Assembly (NCBI GenBank): GCA_035620895.1
Contig: DASPFY010000041.1
Span: forward strand, 1-21,393
Direction: 5' to 3'
DNA length: 21,393 nucleotides
Origin: TA-21 sp035620895
Lineage (GTDB): Archaea > Thermoproteota > Nitrososphaeria > Nitrososphaerales > Nitrososphaeraceae
Shown here: one piece after another, positions 15,310-21,393 of the stretch
How positions within the stretch are numbered: the first letter of the stretch is position 1
Layout of the letters: every line of letters begins with the position of its first letter
Made by a program: the position numbers and the translations under genes
Notes under the pieces: generated by a model
Told to the model about the DNA's origin: nothing
Database searches by the model: none
Seen by the model: the letters and a program-made list of their open reading frames with translations, nothing else

Positions 15310-16077
15310 ATGAATAGGGCTCTGTTACTAATTGATAGAGGCAGCAGGGAACCTGAGGCCAAAGAGGAGCTTGCACAATTGTGCACCATGATTAAGGATG
15401 AAAGTGAATATGTCTATGTCGATCATTGTTTCCTTGAAGTTATACCACCATACATTGATGAAGGGATTAACAGGTGCATTTCTAATAATGTGGATTCTAT
15501 TACTGTCATACCATATTTTCTGTATCCCGGGATGAAGCTGAAGGATTCTGTAAAAAAGACAGCTAGAATTTGCTACGATAGGAAGATAAAAGTAGTAATT
15601 ACAAAACCCTTGAGCTATCATTCTACACTTGATTCGCTCATAAAAGATAGAATTCTTTCTGCTAGAGAAAAATATAAGATAGTATTGGCAGATGACAAGT
15701 GTGACATACTTGTAATAGGTCATGGAAGCAGTGACAGGAGCGCTAGAACTGCATTTGTACATACGGTTAATAAACTAAAGCCCGATTTTAGAAGCGTTAC
15801 TTTTTGTTTTCTGGAATTGGATGAACCACGGATAGCAAATGGAATAGAAAAAATTATTTCGAGCAATCCTAACACATTGATAATAGTTCCATATTTCCTA
15901 CACAAGGGAGCACACATAAAAAATGATGTTGTGAAAGATATCAATTCTGCTTTGGCAAACTATAATCTAGAGAATATTCAGGTGTACATTACGGAGCATT
16001 TTGGAGTAGACCCTAAACTAGTAAAATTAGTACTTGAAAGGGCAAAAGAGGCAGAGGGAAAAGTTGGTCGAAAGTAA
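15310..16077 (+). CDS. cbiX: Sirohydrochlorin cobaltochelatase, two-domain form
   Basis: A 255-residue chelatase that inserts Co2+ into sirohydrochlorin at the start of the anaerobic cobalamin route. It has two homologous halves. Half 1 reads LLLIDRGSREPEAKEEL (5-21) and VIPYFLYPGMKLKDSV (66-81). Half 2 reads ILVIGHGSSDRSARTAF (133-149) and IVPYFLHKGAHIKNDV (192-207). The metal-binding histidines expected in HGS and PxFLxxGxH are present only in half 2 (His138 and His202). In half 1 they are Arg10 and Lys76. So the second half appears catalytic and the first a degenerate, perhaps structural, copy. It starts with ATG one base after the cbiG stop. Confidence 0.92.
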   Translation: MNRALLLIDRGSREPEAKEELAQLCTMIKDESEYVYVDHCFLEVIPPYIDEGINRCISNNVDSITVIPYFLYPGMKLKDSVKKTARICYDRKIKVVITKPLSYHSTLDSLIKDRILSAREKYKIVLADDKCDILVIGHGSSDRSARTAFVHTVNKLKPDFRSVTFCFLELDEPRIANGIEKIISSNPNTLIIVPYFLHKGAHIKNDVVKDINSALANYNLENIQVYITEHFGVDPKLVKLVLERAKEAEGKVGRK

Positions 16078-16084
16078 TGATACT

Positions 16085-16756
16085 ATGAAGAGGACGATCA
16101 GGGCAAAGTCCAGGGATATGTCTGAATCTTCGCTTGGTATAGAAGAAAATAGTATGAAAATCATTGAATTGGAGATAGGAACTCATAGTTACAATAAGCT
16201 ACAATGGAATGTTGTCAGACGTGTCATTCATGCTACTGCTGATTTTGACTTTGCAAAACCAGATAAGAATAGAATTATCTTTTCGATCCACTCCATCGAA
16301 AATGCTTTCGAAGCATTCAAGAAAAAGCGTCACATTGTTGTCGACGTTGATATGGTACAGTCAGGTATAAATAAGAAATCTGTAGCAAAAATTGGGACCA
16401 GTCTAATATGCAACATATCAAATAAGGAGGTAATCGAAATATCTAAAAAAGAAAATAAGACCAGATCCACAATGGCAATGAGATATTCATCAAAAGAAAT
16501 TGATGGTGGTATTGTTGTGATAGGAAATGCCCCAACCGCTTTATATGAGGTAATTAAGATGATAAATGAAAATATAGTAAAGCCATTGCTTGTAATTGGG
16601 ATACCTGTAGGCTTTGTTTCAGCAGCTGAATCAAAATCCGAGTTATCAAGGACGAATGTGGAATTTATAACTAATATTGGAAGAAAGGGCGGAAGTTCTG
16701 CAGCTTCATCAATAATCAATGCCTTAATGCTCTTGTATATTAGTAACTTGAATTGA
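16085..16756 (+). CDS. cbiC: Cobalt-precorrin-8 methylmutase
   Basis: A 223-residue enzyme that moves the C11 methyl group to C12, giving cobyrinate. CbiC signatures are ENSMKIIELEIGTH, WNVVRRVIHATADFDF with the catalytic His, DVDMVQSGIN, IGNAPTALYEVI and the strongly conserved GIPVGFVSAAESK followed by RKGGSSAASSIINALMLL. The ATG at 16085 is 7 bases after the cbiX stop and leaves a normal short N-terminus. The frame is open 17 codons further upstream inside cbiX, but without ATG support or family match. Its TGA shares a base with the next ATG. The first 20 or so residues are basic and longer than usual. Confidence 0.94.
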   Translation: MKRTIRAKSRDMSESSLGIEENSMKIIELEIGTHSYNKLQWNVVRRVIHATADFDFAKPDKNRIIFSIHSIENAFEAFKKKRHIVVDVDMVQSGINKKSVAKIGTSLICNISNKEVIEISKKENKTRSTMAMRYSSKEIDGGIVVIGNAPTALYEVIKMINENIVKPLLVIGIPVGFVSAAESKSELSRTNVEFITNIGRKGGSSAASSIINALMLLYISNLN

Positions 16757-17727
16757 TGAACATGGACACTAAAGCAGCACACACTGCTGAACATGCATTC
16801 ATAGGATCGCTGCAAAAAATATTAAACAAGACTTTGAGTGTGAGAAAAGTGGAACATAAGGATTCATACAATATTGCGTTTATAAGAGCATCAGAAATAG
16901 AGTTGGATTTTGAAAAGATAGCTTCTGCTGAGAAAGAGGTTAATCAACTAATATTGGAGGATAGAAAAATACTACATCACTCATTTTCCTCGCTAAATGA
17001 AGCCAAGAAGGTATTTCCTGGTTTGAGAGCCAATGAAACTAGGTTAGAAAATGCTGATATAATCACAGTTGTTGAAATAGAAAACCACGATCTCTCTGCG
17101 TGTTCAATGGAACATGTTAATAGTTTGTCCGATTGTAAATTCCTTTTGGTAACTAATATGTCAATGAATGAATCTGATTATGAAATAAGATTTATGGTTG
17201 GCAAAAATGCTATGGATGAGGCAATCAGAATAACTGAAAAGATTAATAATATTAGTAATCAAGTAGGAGCAAATTATAATACAGTAGAGGCGACTATTAA
17301 GAAGCTATACTATGAAAGAGAACAATATTACAACCGGTTAAAAAAATTGACAAATAAAATACTGGCTGATATTCCTAATCGGAATTTTGATAAGGAGAAT
17401 ATTAATGTAATAACAGCAATTCTGGATGATATGGATTGGCGAATTATTCAAAATTTTGTGGGAGCAAAGATACTAGAAGAGAGAACAATCGTCATTTTAG
17501 TTAATAAAGTTGACAATGACATGGCAAACCTCGTATTTGCAAGGAGTAATGATGTTAATTTAGATTGCGTTAAAATCTTTGAGGTCCTCAGAAATGATGA
17601 GAACATAGGGAATGGTGGTGGTAAGCTAAATTTCGTTAATGCAAAAATAGTAAGATCAAGATCAGACAAAGTCGTAGAAGCATTAATCAATAGATCATTA
17701 GAGTCTCTATCTCCAGAATTGGATTAG
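16756..17727 (+). CDS. AlaX-like alanyl-tRNA editing protein with DHHA1 domain
   Basis: A 323-residue protein resembling the editing and C-terminal parts of alanyl-tRNA synthetase without the catalytic core. AlaX proteins hydrolyse Ser or Gly wrongly attached to tRNA-Ala. All four zinc ligands are seen: His9-x3-His13 (HTAEHAF) and Cys116-x3-His120 (DLSACSMEHVNSL). IEVNQLI-like text is present as KEVNQLILEDRKI. A coiled-coil linker (about 175-210) leads to a DHHA1-type end with IGNGGGKLNFVNAKI, though its glycine motif is weaker than normal. The usual CGGTH is CSMEH, so substrate choice may differ. The ATG overlaps the cbiC stop (TGATG), placing it firmly in the cobalamin operon, an odd partner. 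Confidence 0.82.
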   Translation: MNMDTKAAHTAEHAFIGSLQKILNKTLSVRKVEHKDSYNIAFIRASEIELDFEKIASAEKEVNQLILEDRKILHHSFSSLNEAKKVFPGLRANETRLENADIITVVEIENHDLSACSMEHVNSLSDCKFLLVTNMSMNESDYEIRFMVGKNAMDEAIRITEKINNISNQVGANYNTVEATIKKLYYEREQYYNRLKKLTNKILADIPNRNFDKENINVITAILDDMDWRIIQNFVGAKILEERTIVILVNKVDNDMANLVFARSNDVNLDCVKIFEVLRNDENIGNGGGKLNFVNAKIVRSRSDKVVEALINRSLESLSPELD

Positions 17728-17851
17728 TACTCAAATTTAACATTCATGAAAATTTCTAGAACAATTCGTTGAATCAGGATGTTCAAATTGTAGTTAAACA
17801 ATCATAATTACTCTGCTCCGCTTAGTTAATTCAGCCTAAATTATAATTTGG

Positions 17852-17872
17852 ATTTTTGTTTTACTAGTTTTA
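17852..17872 (+). terminator. T-rich terminator region of the cobalamin operon
   Basis: Runs TTTTT, TTTT and TTTT lie about 125-145 bases after the stop of the last gene on the plus strand. T-runs without a hairpin are the normal archaeal signal. The region also ends the spacer to convergent dinB. Confidence 0.35.
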
Positions 17873-17893
17873 ATATTATTCCAACTCGGACAA

Positions 17894-19027
17894 CTAATTT
17901 TCAAAATAATTCAATAACGAATCCTGTCCAGATATATCCTTAAGATCAGAAACCACAATACCCATCCTCCTGATATTGTCAAGAGATATTGAATAATTGC
18001 TAATCATCTCATGTATGATTGATAACGAATTCTTATACAATTCATCAAAGGATGCTGAATAGAGTTTCAGGGTTTTTGAAAATGAAACATGTTGAAGGTT
18101 TTCTAAAATTAGAATTAGAGTAAGAACCTTGAAAGCCTGTCGCTTATTCTCTAAATTTTCATATACCGATTTACAAAGATTATTAACTGTCAATTTGATC
18201 TGCTCAAAATTTGCTATATCTTTTTTTAGAGTAACTATCTTGCCAATTTGTTTTGAAGTTCCGCGAACTTTTATCTGCGAATAATCGATTCCGTTTGATG
18301 CATTTACCAGAAAAGTTGCTATCTTATAGCCCAAGGAATCTCTTAATTCAAAAATACTTTTTTTTGAAATATCCGAAATTGATTCTATCCCCAATGATTC
18401 CAACTTCTTGGATGTTTTTGGACCTACTCCAGGGATATCCTCAATTTTACGATTTGAGATAAATTGTTTGGCATCTTCTTGACGTACAACTGTTATTCCA
18501 TTGGGCTTATTGATACCCGATGCTATTTTTGCTATTAGTTTATTGGGTCCCACTCCAATCGAACATGTCAATTTAATCTGCTCTTTGATATTTTTTTGTA
18601 ATGATACAGCAAAAATTTTTGCATCATCAAAATCTGAATTCGTTGTCTTTGTAAAATCCACATAACATTCATCTACACTGACTTGCTCAAACAGCTCCCC
18701 GTAATTTTGAATTATCCTCATTGCTTTTGTGGATATTTCATGGTAATAGGTCATATCAGTAGGAAGAAATATTGAATGAACTTCTTTTAATTTTGACTTT
18801 GCCAATCTAATTGGCATAGCCGCCTTAACACCGTATTTTCGGGCTTCATAATTGCATGTGCTAACGACACCTGAATCTTCTTCCCGTCCTGAATATACGC
18901 AAACGACGCTTGGAATATTTCTTAATTCTGGCTTTCTTATTTCTTCACATTGTGCATAGAAATAGTCAAAATCAATATGAAATATTATTCTCTTTTCTAG
19001 CTCATTTAAGGAAATATTCTCATTCAA
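17894..19027 (-). CDS. dinB: DNA polymerase IV, Y-family (Dpo4/DinB)
   Basis: A 377-residue translesion polymerase that copies past damaged bases. Catalytic carboxylates are Asp19 in HIDFDYFYAQCEE and Asp119-Glu120 in QVSVDECYVDFT. Tyr24 is the likely steric gate against ribonucleotides. Next come the nucleotide-contacting YEARKYGVKAAMPI, TCSIGVGPNKLIAKIAS, the thumb HhH segments IEDIPGVGPKTSKKLESLGI, and the little-finger domain. The last residues, QDSLLNYF (368-375), form a canonical PCNA-interacting box. The start is TTG; no ATG lies between the upstream stop and the palm motif. It is convergent with the cobalamin operon and divergent from the integrase gene, 48 bases away. Confidence 0.96.
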   Translation of the reverse strand: MNENISLNELEKRIIFHIDFDYFYAQCEEIRKPELRNIPSVVCVYSGREEDSGVVSTCNYEARKYGVKAAMPIRLAKSKLKEVHSIFLPTDMTYYHEISTKAMRIIQNYGELFEQVSVDECYVDFTKTTNSDFDDAKIFAVSLQKNIKEQIKLTCSIGVGPNKLIAKIASGINKPNGITVVRQEDAKQFISNRKIEDIPGVGPKTSKKLESLGIESISDISKKSIFELRDSLGYKIATFLVNASNGIDYSQIKVRGTSKQIGKIVTLKKDIANFEQIKLTVNNLCKSVYENLENKRQAFKVLTLILILENLQHVSFSKTLKLYSASFDELYKNSLSIIHEMISNYSISLDNIRRMGIVVSDLKDISGQDSLLNYFEN

Positions 19028-19040
19028 TAGTACTTGATAT

Positions 19041-19050
19041 TCTAATAAAA
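19041..19050 (+). promoter_or_regulatory. Possible box A of the integrase gene
   Basis: TCTAATAAAA is centred about 30 nt before the TTG at 19076. The same AT-rich patch could also serve dinB on the other strand, but is rather close to its TTG. Confidence 0.3.
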
Positions 19051-19075
19051 CTAGTACAATAATAGTTCTTTACTA

Positions 19076-20140
19076 TTGATTTTTTCATATTCAGGTATGC
19101 AAGTTCAAGACGTATATTTCAATTTTACAAGTTCGATCAAGTCGGATGTTACAAGACAGAGATACGAATATTGTTTATCAAAGTTTCTAAAACACTGTGA
19201 CCTGGATTTGATACATTTATTGTCGTTAGAACAGCAAGAGTTATCCAATTTAATTATAAGGTATTTATCATCTCTAAAGGCATCAAATCAATATAAAAAT
19301 CAGATATTAGCGGCCATCAAGCATGTCTGCACTATGAACGACGTAATACTAAACTGGAAGAAAATAGGCAAGTTTATCACATATGAAAAGACAGGTAATG
19401 AACTAAACGCTGATAGAGGTTACAGTCATGAGGAAATACAACAAATTTTAAAAAATGCAGATCTTAGGTTAAAGACCGCATTTATTGTATTAGCCTCGAC
19501 TGGTATTAGGATAGGTGCCTTATCTTCAATCAAGTTAAGTGATTTAGAACAAATAGATAACTTGTACAAGGTTACTGTCTATGCAGGAGATAGAGAAGAA
19601 TACATCACATTCACAACTCCAGAATGTAAAAAGGTAATAGATGATTACCTCGACCATAGAAAGAAAAAAGGTGAAACAATAACACAAGATTCCTATCTAA
19701 TAGTAAGGAAGTTTTGTCAAAGAACTGAAGTGAAAGGTTTACCTTTTAGAGGTATGTCATTATGGGCTATGTTTGAAAAGTCTATTTCCATGTCCAGTCT
19801 AGATGTAAGACAAGATCGCTCAAATAATTTTAAACGTAAAAAGGTTGCCATGACACATGGTTTTAGAAAATTCTTCACTAAACAGTTAGTCGATTCAAAA
19901 TTAAACCCAGAGATACGAGAGATGCTACTGGGTCATAAAATAGGATTAACAGGCGTATATTACAAACCAACAGAGCAAGAAATGTTAAATGAGTATTTGA
20001 AAGCAGTTAACCTACTTACAATCAATGAAGAGTATCGTTTAAGAAAGAAGATAGAGCAAGTACAGATAGAGAAGTCACAATTTGAAGCCTTACGAAAAGA
20101 CTTTGAGTTATTCAAGAAAGAGTTAAGATCTAAAAGGTAG
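19076..20140 (+). CDS. Tyrosine recombinase (phage/archaeal integrase family)
   Basis: A 354-residue site-specific recombinase. The N-terminal part (about 15-100) is a core-binding SAM-like domain (SDVTRQRYEYCLSKFLKHCD). The catalytic domain holds the RHRHY set: Arg145 (ASTGIRIGALSSIKLSDL), His261 and Arg264 (MTHGFRKFF), His287 (MLLGHKIG) and the nucleophile Tyr295 or Tyr296 (TGVYYKPTE). The set is complete, so it should be active. A charged coiled coil (about 308-352) ends the protein. The start is TTG at 19076, or ATG at 19097, which would remove only seven residues. Its 3' end overlaps the convergent topoisomerase-like gene by 11 bases. No tRNA or obvious attachment site is seen near it. 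It probably belongs to a mobile element. Confidence 0.9.
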   Translation: MIFSYSGMQVQDVYFNFTSSIKSDVTRQRYEYCLSKFLKHCDLDLIHLLSLEQQELSNLIIRYLSSLKASNQYKNQILAAIKHVCTMNDVILNWKKIGKFITYEKTGNELNADRGYSHEEIQQILKNADLRLKTAFIVLASTGIRIGALSSIKLSDLEQIDNLYKVTVYAGDREEYITFTTPECKKVIDDYLDHRKKKGETITQDSYLIVRKFCQRTEVKGLPFRGMSLWAMFEKSISMSSLDVRQDRSNNFKRKKVAMTHGFRKFFTKQLVDSKLNPEIREMLLGHKIGLTGVYYKPTEQEMLNEYLKAVNLLTINEEYRLRKKIEQVQIEKSQFEALRKDFELFKKELRSKR

Positions 20141-21368
20141 ATTCCATAAACGATTTAATGTTTTCTTGTCCAATGTATTTTTGGACGTTTTTCATAACTT
20201 GTCCGGAGATTTGGCTTTCTGAATATTCAGGATTAGATAAAACTCCTTCGTAGATATCGGGATCAAAACATGACTCTATTTCATCAGTTACCATTTTTTT
20301 AAACTCTACCGGATCGGCTGCTGCTAGCGCATCGATTTCTATTTGAAATAATTTGTTGTCTGTTTCTTTACCCGGTGCTATACCATATTTCGCTTTAAAT
20401 GATTCTTTCCTAGGGTCATCGGCTAATTTTTTAAGCACTTTTTCATCGGGGTTCTCTTTTAGTTTGAACCTCTCAATATGTTCGTATAAAATAGCAATTC
20501 TCTTGAAACTATAATCACCTGTTGACTCATGAGTATCAACGTTAAAAAATACATTTAGATTTTCTCTCATAGTTTCATCCATAGCGTCACCTGATGGATC
20601 CAGGTCACCTAAATAGAATATCCTAACTTTTTTCTCTTGTTGCCATGCTTTTTTTAATCTCAAAAATGTTTTCCTTGTATTGGAAATAGAATCGAATCCT
20701 CGATTATACACAATTCTAACATCAAGTCCTTTGAGAATTGATCTTAAAGTTCCAACCATTGCATTTTTTTCTGTCCATACTTCTACATAGTAAGGTTGGT
20801 CGTGCCACTTTGGTATAAAATATTTATAGTTCTCAGCAAGATTGAAAAGAAAATCCAATTTATCTTTAATGTAATGATTTGGCGTCTCAAAATCATCAAT
20901 AAAGTCTTGTATTACACCTCTGGTTTCATCAGCAAAACAATCTATAGGTAACCAATTATTAGTTTTAATAATATATTTCTGTGTTGTCCATGTGTAATCA
21001 TCTACAACACCTCGGACAACAATATCATCTTGTTGAACCCTTGATTTTTTGTAATTTATAACAAGTCCGTATTGTTTTAAAATTTTTAGTAAATTCCCAC
21101 TCAAGTAGTCTCCTTGTGTTAATTTTTCTAATGGGGTTCTTTGTAAAATTAAATGGCGTTTTCTGCATTTACTTGTAAAATCACTTAAGTAAGTATAATC
21201 ACCTTGTGTAAAGTTTATGATGTTCTTTGATGCAAGTCTGTAGAAAATGGTTCTTAGTGTAGGTTTAATACCCTGTTCTTGAAATTCAATTAACTGTTGT
21301 TTGATAAAAGGTAATATCTCTAGTTCCCAATTACGTATTTTTCGTTGAGGATCTAGTATATTGGCCAA
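20130..21368 (-). CDS. Topoisomerase VI A-subunit/Spo11-like protein, stand-alone
   Basis: A 412-residue protein with the layout of topoisomerase VI subunit A and Spo11. The N-terminal winged-helix part has TLRTIFYRLASKNI (37-50), where Tyr43 sits like the DNA-cleaving tyrosine. The TOPRIM domain follows with Glu200 (VEVWTEKNAM), RGFDSISNTRKTFLRL (233-248), like the GKGYPDxxTR segment of Top6A, and the metal-binding Asp255-x-Asp257 (YLGDLDPSGD). No B subunit (GHKL ATPase) gene is visible. This fits the B-less 'mini-A' homologues reported on mobile elements. A different TOPRIM nuclease is the alternative. The start is TTG (21368); a stop lies at 21390-21392 in frame. It overlaps the integrase gene tail-to-tail, so both probably belong to one element extending past the window. 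Confidence 0.7.
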   Translation of the reverse strand: MANILDPQRKIRNWELEILPFIKQQLIEFQEQGIKPTLRTIFYRLASKNIINFTQGDYTYLSDFTSKCRKRHLILQRTPLEKLTQGDYLSGNLLKILKQYGLVINYKKSRVQQDDIVVRGVVDDYTWTTQKYIIKTNNWLPIDCFADETRGVIQDFIDDFETPNHYIKDKLDFLFNLAENYKYFIPKWHDQPYYVEVWTEKNAMVGTLRSILKGLDVRIVYNRGFDSISNTRKTFLRLKKAWQQEKKVRIFYLGDLDPSGDAMDETMRENLNVFFNVDTHESTGDYSFKRIAILYEHIERFKLKENPDEKVLKKLADDPRKESFKAKYGIAPGKETDNKLFQIEIDALAAADPVEFKKMVTDEIESCFDPDIYEGVLSNPEYSESQISGQVMKNVQKYIGQENIKSFMESTF

Positions 21369-21393
21369 ATAAGATTTTCGTAGATGGTGCTAA

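Noticed and set aside
16330..16815. 161-codon open frame opposite cbiC
   Set aside because: It is the antisense shadow of the cbiC and alaX-like genes, without motifs.

Overview
The window is AT-rich archaeal DNA, most likely from an ammonia-oxidising thaumarchaeon (Nitrososphaeria). A low-GC lineage such as Nitrosocosmicus is my inference. Support comes from archaeal/eukaryotic-type ribosomal proteins (L31e, L39e, S30e), RNA polymerase subunit Rpo7 with Spt4, archaeal GTP-dependent dephospho-CoA kinase, a CDKAL1-type tRNA methylthiotransferase, a Dpo4-like Y-family polymerase with a PCNA-binding tail, and a GTPase-degenerate FtsZ-like protein. Many genes have a TATA-like box A about 22-30 nt before the start codon and almost no leader, the leaderless style common in this phylum. 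Several starts are TTG or GTG.

Layout. Positions 1 to about 330 are the 3' end of 23S rRNA, with no 5S gene behind it. A class III aminotransferase of the glutamate-1-semialdehyde aminomutase type follows (495-1847). From 1848 to 3657 the DNA is gene-poor: one AAA+ ATPase (2506-3267, minus) is flanked by open but broken reading frames and imperfect repeats, which looks like a decayed insertion. Positions 3658-6105 carry the methylthiotransferase and the FtsZ-like gene. Positions 6209-9250 hold mainly minus-strand genes: L39e-L31e, a membrane-anchored cupredoxin, a TRAM-domain protein, aspartate dehydrogenase (nadX) and S30e. A plus-strand 56-codon candidate at 7029 breaks the series.

Positions 8138-11310 contain the complete de novo route from aspartate to nicotinate mononucleotide: nadX, nadA and nadC. 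They are not one operon. nadC is the last gene of an overlapping rpo7-spt4-nadC unit. Divergent from rpo7 is an Mrp/ApbC-type Fe-S carrier overlapping a GTP-dependent dephospho-CoA kinase (12217-13867). A 46-residue Cys-rich protein (13983-14123, minus) lies next to a cobalamin operon, cbiG-cbiX-cbiC, which ends in an AlaX-like tRNA-editing protein (14232-17727).

The right end (17894-21368) holds DNA polymerase IV, a tyrosine recombinase and, tail-to-tail with it, a stand-alone protein of the topoisomerase VI A subunit/Spo11 type without a visible B subunit. The last two probably belong to an integrated mobile element that continues beyond the window. They are the best candidates here for an under-described system, followed by the FtsZ-like protein with lost GTPase residues and the CbiX whose catalytic histidines sit only in its second half.
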